Assembly (NCBI GenBank): GCA_018417955.1
Contig: JACTVC010000002.1
Location: 3,224,001-3,288,000 of the forward strand
Direction of reading: 5' to 3'
DNA length: 64,000 nt
Source of the DNA: Laccaria trichodermophora
Taxonomy: Eukaryota; Basidiomycota; Agaricomycetes; Agaricales; Hydnangiaceae
Below, one piece after another: positions 1 through 11,479 of this stretch. Position 1 is the stretch's first letter. Every line of letters starts with the position of its first letter. The translations under genes and the position numbers were made by a program. The notes beneath the pieces were generated by a model. It did not search any database. It saw nothing but the letters and a program-made list of their open reading frames with translations, and had not been told where the DNA came from.

Positions 1-453
1 CAGCCCCTCTACATCATGGCAACAGAAAAAGTATCATTTTTATTTTTTTACTCATTTTTTCTGATTTGCTAGCTATTTTTCTTACATTGTTCTATATTTA
101 GATATGAACCCTGAACCCTGAACACAGCCCCTTCAACACCATGGCAACAGAGAAGATCCCTCTTAATTTTTGACTATTTTTTTGTGATTTTCTAGCAACT
201 TTTAGCTGGTTTCTATATTTAGATATTGACCCTGAACCCTGAACACAGCATCTCCAACTTACTAAGCAATATGTTGATTTTCTACACATTTTTTGCCATT
301 TTATTTGCCATTTTTGCTGATTTTATGGCTGCTTTTCTGCTTAAGAGAAAAGGTTCCCGCGGTGATGAAAGGTAAATCAATCAATGAAAAATTTGCCTAA
401 GTTCTCAGTTGATAAAGAATGAGTCTTACTCGTAAACTCGTAAGGACTCATAA
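1..453 (-). mobile_element. 5' end of a diverged Helitron-like element, truncated by the window edge
   Basis: Positions 1-330 hold about three units of an AT-rich repeat with a period near 122 bp. The units contain 'ccctgaaccctgaacacag' and 'catggcaacaga', and they resemble the 120-bp repeats inside the two large Helitron-like copies further right. Positions 420-453, read on the minus strand, start TTATGAGTCC and match the 5' terminus of those copies (TTACGAGTCC at 25045 and 47479). They share the same loop sequence GAGTTTACGA, and the stem bases differ in a paired way. The 3' end must lie left of the window. The exact boundary at 453 is inferred from this alignment. Confidence 0.6.
420..453 (-). 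repeat. 5' terminal hairpin of the left-edge Helitron-like element
   Basis: On the minus strand the terminus can fold with stem TGAGTC/GACTCA, a bulged C, then TTAC/GTAA, around the loop GAGTTTACGA (the inner pairs slightly overlap the loop edge). The other two copies have CGAGTC/GACTCG and TCT/AGA around the same loop. The stem has changed on both sides while the loop is constant. Confidence 0.6.
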
Positions 454-740
454 AAATAGTGAATGAGTGAATTTGTCTGGCGTAGGACTTAGCGTTTTTT
501 TCCCCATCATTCATCTCAATTATCAACTTCACCTTCTGCTTTGTTGGTATCGCCATGAACTTACATTATCATCACTCAGGTTTGTGTTCTGCTTTTTATT
601 CAGCCTTTCTGCCACGTTCCTGATATAATGAACTTAGGCCTGTACACACAATCCAGACGGCCAGCCTTTCCTTTGTATCGACCTTCATTTACAGGTATTA
701 GTTGGACATTCATTCCTCATATCAAGTAGTGGACTCACCT
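454..740. other. intergenic stretch upstream of the F-box/NTase gene
   Basis: This interval separates the Helitron-like terminus from the first gene. I see no convincing coding exon in it. It probably holds the promoter and 5' UTR of the gene that starts at 741, but no specific promoter element is clear. Confidence 0.3.
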
Positions 741-2262
741 ATGATTCTTTTCCCAGAAATTGAATCACGGTCATCCTCTCCAACAATTTCCTCACCTTCT
801 ATGTCAGATCCCAGCTCGCCAACCAAATTATGTATGTTTATCTCCAATTCGTTGTTGACCTTCATATGTTGATTTCTTGTTATTAGCATCCATGCCCTTG
901 TTCGTAGATGGACCTGCTCTTCGTACATTTTTCAGCAATTCGGTTGCAAAGGGCCAAGAGTCGGTTTCCTCAGCTCAAGCAACCATCTCTAGTCCACCAT
1001 TGTTTCTCTGGCAAATGACATCAGAGCAACTGGTACAGTTTGGTCAGACGAACCCTGAGCAGTTCCAGACGATCCAATCTCACATCTGTGAGTTGGCAGA
1101 CCTTTATCGTTTGAAAACTAGTATGTCGCGACTTTGTCATCTTCAATTGTTATCGTTTTGAGCAACCATAGTTCCACAGAATGCCACCTTCGAGTATCCA
1201 ACAAACATTCTCCTGCATATACCGCTAGACGTTCAGAAGCTTATTCTGGATAACTTGGCCATTCCAGCCTTGCTTAGGCTATCAAAATGCTGCCGTTATC
1301 TATCACATGCAGTTAATGCATATATCATGACACGAATTGAGGGTATTCTAACCTCATTTTCAATTGATCCACACAAGCTTCTGGAAGGCATGGAGACCTG
1401 TGGTGCGTTTATTGGGGGGTCTGTTGCCCTTCTTGCAGTGCTGGCAAATGTCGACAGTTTTGCCCCAAATGATCTTGATATATACGTTCCAGAAGCTCAT
1501 GCTGAAACCTTGGCCAAGCGCATTTTATCCAGGTTCAAATCTGTTGGCGGTCACTCACCAATCTATGATTTGAATCCCGCTATCACTCATGTGGAATGGT
1601 ACACTTCCAATTTCCATCCCCTCATTCATGTCAACATTATCGCCACCAAATCCGCGTCACCCTTGGAGGCCCTATTCCATTCCGGTGCATCCATTACCAT
1701 GAATGCTATAACTGGGCGAGGAATTTTCACTGCTTATGCTGATCTAACAGCCCATAAAATCAGCTTGCTACCTTTCAGTTTATCCCTGCCCACCGCCAAA
1801 CTCTTTCGTGCGGTCAGAACCAGATCATCTTTGCCCCAGGATGAGGCACATACCATTCTCGCTCACTTTGGAATTTCAGTACCAGTTACAGCATTGCCTT
1901 GGGAGTTGATGGAACTTCTCGTTAAAAAGTATAAATCGAGAGTTGGGGTTACCTTTATCCGTGATCTAGCAGTGATCAAGAACCATATCTGTGGAGAGGA
2001 TCCTTCTTGCAGCTTTACCCTGAGGACTTCCGCTGATTCAGGATGCGCCTTCTTCCCCTTCAGAGCGATTTCACCTCTTCCTACTTTGACGCTCGCCATG
2101 CCCATCACTCCTGTCATGCCCAAAGTAGTAGAAAATCCGATCCGCTGGAGTGTGGTTACTCCAAAGCTTATCTCGTGGTGTGTCGGTGGCTGTAGATGTG
2201 CTGGTGATGGCGTTAAACTCCCTAGCCTAGTGTCTAGTCTCCCAGCTGATTATGTGTTGTAG
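741..2262 (+). CDS. F-box-like protein with a nucleotidyltransferase-fold domain
   Basis: Three exons give one open frame of about 471 residues: 741-831, 887-1120 and 1172-2262, with GT-AG introns of 55 and 51 nt. The first ATG is at 741. An F-box-like segment lies near residues 124-157 (IPLDVQKLIL, then the C-R-Y-L-S-H pattern). A nucleotidyltransferase-like signature follows: FIGGSVALL near residue 187 and NDLDIYVP near residue 208, that is Gly-Ser followed by Asp-x-Asp. Similar F-box plus NTase-fold proteins of unknown role are, to my knowledge, frequent in agaricomycetes. The C-terminus after about residue 400 is low in recognisable features. The fold is inferred from the G-S...D-x-D pattern only; activity and substrate cannot be stated. 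Confidence 0.6.
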
Positions 2263-2676
2263 ATAGGTTGTGTGTCACATTATTTATAATTGTTTGCATC
2301 CAATGCTTTCATCCTAACACAGTTTACGAATTTTCGGATTATAAGTTTAGTGGCACTATCATTGCAGGCACCTGTGAAGTACAAATATGGTATAGTTTCT
2401 CTAATACCCTTGTTTTCACACCCCTTTCAATCTTTTAAACAGTCTTGGGCTCGATCTAATGCACATTCTACGCTTCCCTCGGAAATTCTCTCATTACAGG
2501 GTCTAGCACTTCTAGCGTTTTTACAAATTCAGGGTTTCTGGTCCCCACCTCCTTGATGTCCTGCTTTGTTTCATCTATATCCTTTCTATACAAATTAAAT
2601 TCTGTGTCATATAAATGAGGATTGATTTTCGCTCCTCCTTGTGCATTTCCTTTCTTTTCCTTCTTCGCTTTGACTT
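2263..2676. other. intergenic region between the first two genes
   Basis: About 410 bp, T-rich on the plus strand. It contains no exon-like frame that I can support. It should hold the 3' UTR of the upstream gene and the promoter of the next, whose pyrimidine-rich leader (cttcttcgctttg) lies just before the ATG at 2677. Confidence 0.3.
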
Positions 2677-5257
2677 CATGGTTTCTACTCGTCGCAAGAA
2701 GGCTGTGGTTTCTACGGAGTTCATCGACGACTCTGATGAGTCGGATGGAAACGAGACTTATGAAGAGGAGGGGTATGTTTCTAGGCTGCGCTTTCCTTAT
2801 TTTCAGTTTGCTCACCAAACTTTATCCAAGTTCGTCTGATGAGGAAGACGGAGAGGACAGTGACAACGATGAAGAGGAAGAAGAGGCTGTGTGCGTCACT
2901 CATTTTTACTTATATTTGACGCATTTAACTCCATTTTTTGTTTAGTATGAGTGAGCCAGAGATTGTGGAGGTACCCTCCACCCCACGCAAACGTGGAAGA
3001 CCCCGCAAGAATCCCGCTACACCTACCCCATCAAAGTTTGTTATCTATTTTTATATCAGTAAAAATCTAACCATTGTGTTCAGAGGGAAAAAGAGAACAA
3101 TCAATGAGGTCGCTGCATCTGATTCTGAGGCATCTTTTGTTGCGAGGTATGTTCAATTTCATCTCATTGTGATTTTTTGTGTCTCATATCAAATTTCAAA
3201 GCCCCATACATGACAGTCCAAAGAAACCTAGGGTAGCCCCTTCTACGACTAAGAATCCTCCCGCCACTCCGTCCAAAAACACTCCAGCTAAGGCCAAGGT
3301 GGCTAACAAGATGAAGACTTCTCCCACCAAGGCCAAGACAACCCCGGCTGTGAGTAACAAGGCGACCTCTCCTAGCAAAGTGGCTTCCACTAAGAAGAGT
3401 GAAGTGTACGTCAACTTTTGTCCTTGTAACCATATAAAATTATTGATTGTATCCTCACTCTAGCACTGCTTCTAACAATGATAATGAACTGGAATCTGTA
3501 GTCAGTTACGATGACCCAAGGTAATTTTCCATGCTATTTCTGAGTGGCAATCTCATAACCTTATGTTGTTTAGCGAATCCGGTCATGATTCTCCAACGCC
3601 AACAGGAAAAAAGTGGGTTTTATTCTGTTAGATTGCAACCAGATTTAACTTCATTTGCTTTTCACCTTAGAAATAAGGGTCGTCAAGTGATCTTCGACAC
3701 TTCTGTGTAAGCTTGACTTATTTTTTGAAGTTATTCAGTGCCCATGTTCAATTTTAATCAGGTTGAAGACAAAAGCGAGCATTGAAAAGTCGAAGAAAAA
3801 GAAAACTGCTCCAGATGTCTTTGACAAGGATGAGGACATGTCTGATGGTGACAAGACAGATGACGGGTTCGTGCTTTATTGATTTTTTTTTTACTTTCAA
3901 CCCATTTTAACCCATTATCAGCGAAAAGACCGTTTATTTAGAAGACATTGATCGTGATCCTTCCCCTAGGCAATTATTTCTATTCTTTTACTTGAACTTT
4001 GTCTTATTTGCAACACAAGTTATCCGAAGTTGTCTAAATGTGGAGTTGCCTCTTCTGATCTTGTTGACCCTCTTCTTAAGGAGACGTATAAGAAGTTGAC
4101 CAAGCTGCCTAGGCAAGTTATCAATAAGTATAATGCGTCCTCATACATCTTACTTGAACCTTATACATCTAGCGGCTTGAAATTTATATCATGGAAGGAC
4201 AACAACGACCAAGAAGATGACAATGGAAATGGGATGATCCTCTTCTCTAGCATTGGAGGCGTCTACCCCAATATCAATCTGAAGTATGTTTTCTTTTGAA
4301 TTTTCTCTAACTGAGAGACTCATATTTGCATCTGATTTACAGGTACATCAAAGGATTGGTTGTGTTCGAGAAGGACTATACATCCAATATTGTCAACCTT
4401 TCTCGCATTGATCCATCACTTCTTGTTGCCAAGAAGACAGCTGGTCAAACAAAGGGTGGGCCTCTCGTGTTCATACAGGATCGCAAGACACCTGCCTTGT
4501 GTGTTACACTTGGAATCATTGTTGATGACCAGCTCATTTCACCTCGTCAACGCGGAGACAAAGAGGTCAAATTTGTCACTGCAAAGCTTCTTGCTTATGA
4601 GTATGAGCGTATGGTTGCTGTTTTATGCATGACTTTCAAGAGAGAGTCTGTGAGAGTTCAGCTTGCAGATAGCACCCTGACCTTTGCGACGCGTGCAGCA
4701 GGTAAGCATTTCCTGTCTTCATGTCTGCGTTACTTATCCAATCTACTAGAGCCAAATTCAGGCTCTTCTCCTGTCAAAGGATTTGCAACTGTCCGCAGCA
4801 AAGCTACCATGTCGAACAATACACCAAATCGTAAATTTCGATATTCGTCTCTGAGCCCTCATGACATAGGTAAAGAAAAAATATAACATTTATATTGCTG
4901 ATAATCAATGCCTTTCAGTCCCCGTTCTAGATGCTCGAACCAAGCAGATCAAGATGCCATCTGGCCTTGGAACCATTGAAAAGGACCTTCCCCTATTCGG
5001 TCGTCAAGTCCCCACAGGTTCCATAGCCCTCATTGGATATACCGTTGGTTCCTATAACTCCAAGGCAAATCCCAACGATGTATCTTTGTCAATGAATGTG
5101 CTTTGGGTTGCAGTGCTGGCTGCTAGTGAAACCACTTTGCAAGTCTATCATTATCTTCATTCTTATCCTTGCTCAACATCACATTTCAGGTAGCCCTACT
5201 TTTCTCAGTCTCTTTCATGATGACCCAGTGTTCAGAATGATGGAGGCTATGGAGTAG
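2677..5257 (+). CDS. AT-hook protein of unknown function, many small exons
   Basis: The ATG at 2677 opens MVSTRRKKAVVS, followed by an acidic Ser/Asp/Glu-rich region. A classical AT-hook core RGRPRK is encoded at about 2993-3010, flanked by KR and Pro-Thr. A Lys/Pro/Ala-rich, histone H1-like stretch follows (about 3210-3400), then further short acidic exons. From about 4022 the protein becomes globular (PKLSKCGVASSDLVDPLL onward) and continues through 4343-4700 and 4760-4870. The last globular part includes DLPLFGRQVPTGSIALIGYT at about 4988-5047. Introns are 45-60 nt GT-AG. The best 3' end joins the donor GTGAAA near 5127 to the acceptor at 5190, giving a stop at 5255-5257 after MMEAME. AT-hooks bind the minor groove of AT-rich DNA, so a nuclear role is likely. 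I do not recognise the C-terminal domain. Confidence 0.6.
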
Positions 5258-5651
5258 AATTATGTGCTTGCTTTCCATTTACTTTGCTTCGTATCCCCCT
5301 ACATATCGTATTCAACTACCTCGAATTCTTTAAATACTGGTACTTAACTACCGTATATTGTTGATGTGTTTTTCTAAATTGGCTCAATAAATTTCTGGGC
5401 TTCAACTAAATTAGCAAAGTTGAGTGTGGTTGGGTCAGATATCTACATCTGCTTCATGCAGATGATATGCCTAATTTGATTGCAAGATTTACACCCAGCT
5501 AATTATGCTTAATGCTCTAGCTATATTGTATATGATGACTTATTAGGTTACCTTAATATCTCATAGACGTAGACGGATATCTTGTGGATATCCTTTTGTA
5601 ACATTTGTAACAATACTGAAATACATCAAAGTAGTAGTAATAACTGCTAAG
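5258..5651. other. convergent intergenic region
   Basis: About 390 bp between the stop codons of two convergent genes. It is AT-rich, with short runs such as 'aataaatttc' that could serve as poly(A) signals on the plus strand. No gene is seen. Confidence 0.3.
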
Positions 5652-6978
5652 TTATAGTTTTCTACTGTATAACCGTTTATACTTACAAAGACCATGTTCA
5701 CCGGTCAAGACATCATATGTCATGGCAGCCTTTTCTTCTGCAGTCAACACACAGTTGACAAACTCATCAAGTTCCACAAATGCCTGTGGCACTGTCGTGT
5801 CCTCATCAATTAGCCCAAGCATGGTTATAGCATCCAACGCGCCCTTCGACACCTTTTCAATGAATTCACCCCATTCAAGAGGAGAAGGCATGGGCAATAC
5901 GCCCGCATAGACCAGATCTCCTATAATAAGAATGGCTGTTAGAGAGCCTATATTGACAAACACCTTCTTTGGAGTTGGTTTGTTGCCGCCCTTTGTTCCT
6001 TTCTTTTTTCCAGACCTTCCACCATTGACTGAAGACTGAAGCAAGAACTTATAGACCTCGGTGAGACTCAGATCCTTCTTATTGATCAGGGGTTCCCATA
6101 AATGTCTCTTTTCCCAGTATTCTGGAATACGATCAATGCTTCGATCACCTTGCAAAGACCCATAAGCAGATTTGATGACGAAATAGCTTTCTGCTTTGTT
6201 TTCTTTGAAGGCATTCCAATCATCCAGATTCTCAAAATGACGTCCATCATCCCGAGCAAACGGTGAGCCGTAGAAAACTCCACGGAAGCATAAGACGTTC
6301 CAAAAGCCGATTGATGTCCTGAGCCATTCTGGATCATCGTATATCATATTTCGTGAACGAATACGGGTGGGAGCATGTTCCCTGTATGGCATAAATTTAT
6401 CTGGTGCCCTTGCTATTGTTCGGAGAAATTTGTTGGAACTGTCCACATGTGCAGAGACTCCATCCGTGAGCAGTGGCATTCCTCGCCTCAGAAAGTCAAC
6501 AAATATCATTCTTCTGTCATCTTTTGACTGGGGAAGGGATGCGATGTCCACGTTAGATGTTTTGGACTTGGTTGACTTCTTGGCTTCTATGAGTTTTATT
6601 TCAGATCGCGCCTGGGTAAATTTGAGTTGTGCCTTCTCAATAGCCTTGGTATCAATCTGGCTCTCGGAGAACCAATCCATAACAACGCTGTGCAGAAAGT
6701 CCAACTTCCCTGAGAGCCAGGAATGTGGGGTTGCTAATGGATGCTGTTTCAAACGAAGTTCAAACTCTGACCATATTGGATGCTTTTCAGTACGATTATT
6801 GTATCCTTGATTGTTGCCCTGCAATGCGACAAGTGGGCTTTGAAATGCAGTCCAAACAGGCTCTAGCAAAAAAATGGAGTGTTGCTCAATAGCCTTCCTA
6901 ATAGTAGCAATGAACATCCACTGAGCAATCGCTTTTGGGGTCACTGGAAATTGCAGCCATGCACGAATAATATCCACA
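5652..6978 (-). pseudogene. 3' part of the interrupted dioxygenase-like gene
   Basis: This open frame, read on the minus strand, is the continuation of the gene at 7571-11214. The two parts are separated by the hAT-type MITE at 6987-7570. Deleting the MITE and one copy of its 8-bp target duplication joins ...QLATAA to VDIIRAWLQFP in frame. The segment encodes about 440 residues, ending in YSRKL before the TAA at 5652-5654. It includes a Lys-rich linker (KKKGTKGGNKPTPKK, about 5970-6015) and no domain I can name. Recognisable features are a Trp/Phe-rich stretch around 6230-6330 (SIGFWNVLCFRGVFYGSPFA). Without the MITE this would be the C-terminal third of the protein. Whether it is still expressed separately is unknown. 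Confidence 0.55.
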
Positions 6979-7578
6979 GCTGCAGTTAGTGTTTGGAAGT
7001 CCGGTCTCGTGACTGGAAAAAGACCGTAACCAGACCGGACCAAGACCGCAAAAGACCGGACCTGCAGTTATGGTCTTTTATTTTTGAAATGTAAAGACCG
7101 CAAAAAAACCGGTTAACGTGAACCGGTTTTGACCGGTTTGGACCGGTCTTTTGTAGCCCCTTAAATACCCTTTAAAACGCACCCAAGAATGTACGATTTG
7201 GTAAAAAAACGAGAGAGATATGAATTAACATGTAAATTACTTTGGGGAATAATAGATGTACCAGACTTATTTTATAGAAGCACCAATTCCTATCGGAATT
7301 TAACGTTCTTGGGCTCGTTTTGAAGCTATTAAAAATGTTAATAAATTTACCGATTAATGATTTTAAAATATTGGCCTAAAGACCGGTCATAAACCAGTTA
7401 AAACCGATGCAGACCGAAACCGGTCTATAGACCGCAAAAAACCGCGGTCTGCGGTCTTTTTGCGGTCCGGTCTGGTCTTTTGACTTCTGGGGAAAATGCA
7501 GACCGGTTACGGTTACGGTTAACGCCCCTGGGCATCAAAAAACCGGACCGAACCGGACTTTCAAACACTAGCTGCAGT
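6979..7578. repeat. 8-bp target-site duplication GCTGCAGT flanking a MITE
   Basis: GCTGCAGT occurs at 6979-6986 and again at 7571-7578, directly abutting the inverted termini of the element between them. An 8-bp duplication is diagnostic of hAT-superfamily insertion. Confidence 0.85.
6987..7570. mobile_element. hAT-type MITE, 584 bp
   Basis: The left end reads TAGTGTTTGGAAGTCCGG; the right end, on the opposite strand, reads TAGTGTTTGAAAGTCCGG. This is an 18-bp terminal inverted repeat with one mismatch, starting with TAG. An 8-bp duplication flanks it. The interior has no coding frame and is full of 'gaccggt' and 'gaccgcaaa' motifs in both orientations, which gives it many nested palindromes. 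It sits inside an exon and brings a stop codon (TGA, minus strand) at the TIR edge. A transposase must come from elsewhere in the genome. Confidence 0.85.
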
Positions 7579-10500
7579 TGCTAGTTGCTCTCTTTGAGTG
7601 TTGGCATCGTATACCAAGCGTCTGACTTTGTGATTGTGTGTTACAGCCTCCTCTAGATGAGGGAGGTATTTGCTAGAAGAGAAGGGTATGACCTTGCTAG
7701 AGTGTGTCCCACTGGTGTAAAATCCGTTGAGATCTTTGACCAGCCTATGCACCCAAGTAGGTTCGTAGCCTGCTGGTGTGGAAATTAGATTCACCAAAGG
7801 CTCGGTATCAATTGCCTCCTGGACTATGGTCTGAACCCAAGTGTAAGGCGCTGAAACACCTGTCATATAAGTCAATCTGTAGGTATAGAGCTCCATGGTT
7901 GAAAGGTGAATGGAATTCAAGAGAAGAGCATGTTTTGGCCATATTTTTGCAATGTTTTGGGGATGGTCTGAAGCCCATGGAGAGTCGCTTAATTTTCGAA
8001 CAGTGCGTTCTATACTGATAGAGTTGGCCATCAATGCCATTCGGTTTACTTGTTCTTCCAAACGTAATGAAGCGAGAGATCCCAGGAAATGGTCAGCGCA
8101 GATGGCAATTGCATTGATGTTAATAGAACCCAAGAAGTCATCCAAGGGACTGATATGTTCTGTAATCTATTAGTATTCTTCTCTCATCAGAGTCAGTAGA
8201 CAGTGTTACCTGTTAGTCCATCATCTTCACTTTCCAAGTCTATCTCACTTTCTCCTTCACTATCGTATGTGTACTTATCTTGAGAGGGTCCTTCATCATC
8301 CAAGGATTCTTCATCATCCAAGGGTTCTTCATCATCCAAGGGTTCTTCATCATCCATGGGTTCTTCATCATCCATGGGTTCTTCATCATCCATGGGTTCT
8401 TCATCATCCATGGGTTCTTCATCATCCATGGGTTCTTCATCATCCAAGGCCTCCTCATCAACCCCAGACCCTTCATAATCTAGATCCCAGGGCACTTCAT
8501 CCTCTAACTCATCATCTGTAAAAAAACAAATCAGATAAGAGTTTAGTTGTATTTACTATACTAACCATTATAATCAGCAGAAGATGCATTTGCTTTAGGT
8601 GAGTCCAAATCCATCTGATCATCTTGATCTTCATTCCCATCTTGACTGTCTGAAAGATCTATCGTTAGCCACCCTTTAGTCTGATTTGACTGAACCAACC
8701 TTCTCCTCCAGAAGAGTATTTGGTATGTTTTCTCTTTCTGGTGCTTCGGCCATTCTTCTCCCGGTTTGATGATTGTGCATGAGTGCTTTGAGCTTCCAGC
8801 TTTCGTCGTGTGACTGTCTCTAACATTGCATCTCATCAACTGATGTGGTATGTTAAACTTTACCCTCTCACTACTTACCTTGATGAAGATGTTGATGCAA
8901 TAAACTCATGCTGTCAATTGTGATCCCATCAATTCGTTTTTTTCTTGCTAGCCTTGCACCAATACCTATAGTATCTCAGTAAACCTGTTAAATAAATAAG
9001 AAGAACCACTTACGTTGAAGCTCTCGCTCTCGGTTTTGACCCTCATTCTTGTTTTTCTTACTGGAGCCCCCACCCACATCTGCGACTATGAATAAGTGTG
9101 AAATGTATATGGTAAGACACTCACGTTTTGGCCTATTGGCTTCAGTATCTCGGTTTGTCATATCTGTGTAGTCCTTGACATGGCCATACTGGGATGGTAT
9201 AAACTTGGCCATGTTGGCCTTGTGGTCGATCCAATCCATGTGGATCTTTTTGCGGATATATGCAGCTTTGACCGATGGATCCATCTGGTCTTCGTTGACC
9301 TCCCCAGGTAAAACAGGATCAGAGACTGAACCGTCTGGTGCTTCAGGCCAAGGTTCAGCAGGTATAGTTTTTGTAGTATCTTGCATGGTAAATGAAGATG
9401 TAAATTTCGCCTGGTCTATTCGTACCCCCATTGATGATGGAAGCTGACGAACAATATAGGCAGATATTTGGAGCAGGCCCCGCACCACAAAGTTGAATAA
9501 TGATTTATTCTCCATAAGGACCAAACCGTCCCGAACAAAGTTGGCTTCCCTTGTTATCTCCCCTTTATTGGAGCTAGATTTTCTCAGTTTTCTGTGACAG
9601 ATGTTAATGTTTGTTACTCACAGCAATGATGTCGCCTCTGTTGACAATTTGAACAGTTGTCCAAACATACTGGCAAACCCAATAGAGTATTGACCAGCTC
9701 CAGAAAGCATGAAACGGGGTGAGTACAGAACAGCATTAATTCTATACAGATTCTTCTTCAACTCAATGCCACGTCCCAGGATGATTGGCGAACCCCCATG
9801 TCTGTAGAGCCCATTGAATATGGCCAAATAAAAGCGAGCCATCTTGACATAGAGAAAATTGTTTAGAACAAAAAATCTGCCCATTTCTGTTCCACCTGTT
9901 TCTGGAACGTTAGTGTTTGACATCATGCAGGTATATCCTCCAGGATCATCTCCATCATCACGGTGGCCCTGCATTTGTCCAAAGATCCCCATGCCCACCA
10001 AAGCAGTGTCTACAACATTGAAGTATAAATAGTTGTAGTAAAATAACTGAGACACTTACCAAAACGTTTCTCCCAAAGTATTGCAGGCGAAATGTTCAAC
10101 TGTAGGGCTTGAAAGTAACAGTTATCTTCAACTCCCAGTCTTGGTATGTTGGAAGCAGATGTGTAGCGTTGGTACAGCTCTTGTATGTGATTTGGAAGGC
10201 AAATTTTCATTGCAAGAGCTCCAATTTCACTGTGTAACTAGAAATCCTGTTAAGCAGCAGGAATAGCTGAACAAAATAACAGTACCTTGATAAATCTCTT
10301 TCTGAACTTAAGTTGTTCATCCATAAACTCCAAAATTTTTCCGAACCAGTGGGGACTCCACATTGCACGGGAATGTTGGGTTGTAGATGCCATGGGATAG
10401 CAACGAGTTCCATTGATTCCAACTGCACCAGTCCTTTCAAACCACGTTCCCCCTCTCAATACTCCATTTTCATCACGGGTTGGTGGATCAAGAGTAGCTT

Positions 10501-11214
10501 CTTCTTCTGGGCCAATCAGATCCGCTTGTAAGTCGTCAAATGCTTTGATTTGTTCTTCAGTCATCATCTTTGCTCTATTTCATAATCAGACGATGATTTT
10601 TGTGTGGATGTGCAGAAACGTACCCATCCAGTATACAGACATTCAAGACGTCCTGCATCCGGTCAAGACGTGTCAGGGGCATGGAAGCATATAGAGCAAC
10701 CCCAGGTGGCACTTCCAATGATCCTATGTATAAATTTTAAGAGGTTGATTTGCATTCAGCACAGACTGTATGCACCAAGTTCATCCATTAATGAGTCAGG
10801 TCCAATTGGAACTGACAAGGTCTCTTCAAATTCAAATCTCTTCTTTTGTTCCTTTGCCGAAGTGTTGACAATGTATACCCAGGTCTCGTTTACATATCTG
10901 GATGCATCGGGCATGATTTCATTGAGTGCGATGTGTGGATGAGGAGTTTGTAAACGGTAGACGTAGTAGAAGCGAACATCTCGCCGCTCTAAGATGATGA
11001 GATCTGCATCTGGGACAACATACTGTTCGTCGATTGGCCCATTTTTTTGCATGAATTCCTTTCCATCTAGTGGATAACGTGAACCTGTGCCACAGCTTGA
11101 TGCATGAAAGCTGATTGTGACGTTCTGTGAATCTTCTGGTAAATAAGTTTCTTCAGCTTCATTAAGAAGAAGCTCTTGATCGATATCCTGTGCTAGAAGT
11201 GTGCCATCCGACAT
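7561..11214 (-). CDS. dioxygenase-like gene (possible TET/JBP-type 2OG-Fe(II) oxygenase), 5' and central exons
   Basis: About ten exons on the minus strand, for example 11214-10776, 10723-10624, 10574-10286, 10237-10060, 10009-9622, 9591-9125, 9085-9014 and 8965-8879, then exons near 8830-8565, 8515-8210 and 8160-7561. The first ATG that fits is at 11214 (MSDGTLLAQ); the frame is open upstream to about 11355, inside a palindrome. Exon 10009-9622 carries GHRDDGDD, an H-x-D pair, then a conserved GRFF...LYVK strand, RHGGSPI with a second His, and a following YRINAVLYSP with an Arg. This is the order of Fe(II) and 2OG ligands in double-stranded beta-helix oxygenases. Fungal TET/JBP proteins, which oxidise 5-methylcytosine, have this layout, but the family assignment is tentative. 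A Lys-rich segment and an acidic tandem repeat follow. A hAT MITE cuts the gene at 7570. Confidence 0.5.
8290..8455 (-). repeat. coding 18-bp tandem repeat (acidic hexapeptide DDEEPM/L)
   Basis: Nine consecutive 18-bp units encode DDEEPM or DDEEPL on the minus strand, inside an exon of the dioxygenase-like gene. Five consecutive M-type units are nearly identical, so the array is young or homogenised. It makes a strongly acidic, probably disordered linker between the catalytic region and the C-terminal domain. Confidence 0.85.
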
Positions 11215-11315
11215 TGGAATTGATAGAACAGACGTCGATGAGCGAGGTACACGATGAAGCCTTATCAGAGCTGCCTGAGAGATGCCCGAGACATTAGAGG
11301 CATTAGCCAAATAAT

Positions 11316-11395
11316 GCCAAACTATGACGTGTGAGTAAGCTCGTCTGAGCCCTAGCTGGGGCTCAGACGAGCTTACTCACACGTCATAATTTGGC
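11316..11395. repeat. 80-bp near-perfect palindrome, copy 1
   Basis: The arms run GCCAAACTATGACGTG... and ...CACGTCATAATTTGGC, with 37-bp arms, one mismatch and a central TAGCTG. It lies directly upstream of the start of the dioxygenase-like gene, and the open frame of that gene runs into it. A second palindrome follows at 11433-11466. Confidence 0.85.
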
Positions 11396-11432
11396 GGTAA
11401 GATTCATTGCAAACAAGGACCATCATATGTGT

Positions 11433-11466
11433 AAACAGATCGACCGCACGTGCGGTGGATCTGTTT
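11433..11466. repeat. GC-cored palindrome, copy 1
   Basis: AAACAGATC pairs with GATCTGTTT around the self-complementary core ACCGCACGTGCGGT, with one mismatch (g/g) in the stem. The same motif recurs at 13031-13070 and, reduced, at 15891-15930. Confidence 0.8.
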
Positions 11467-11479
11467 GTATTTGTTTTAA

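Noticed and set aside
110..250. Telomere-like 'ccctgaaccctgaac'
   Set aside because: It occurs once per about 120-bp unit and matches the dispersed 'ccctgac' text of the Helitron-like arrays, not a tandem telomeric repeat.
8240..8521. Plus-strand and second minus-strand frames over the 18-bp array
   Set aside because: These are shadows of the acidic DDEEPM array, which fits the exon structure of the minus-strand gene.
5652..11214. A transposase (for example KDZ-type) as identity of the minus-strand gene
   Set aside because: I considered this because such transposons accompany TET/JBP genes in mushrooms. I could not find a DDE motif series or a CxC zinc domain, whereas the H-x-D...H...R layout fits an oxygenase.
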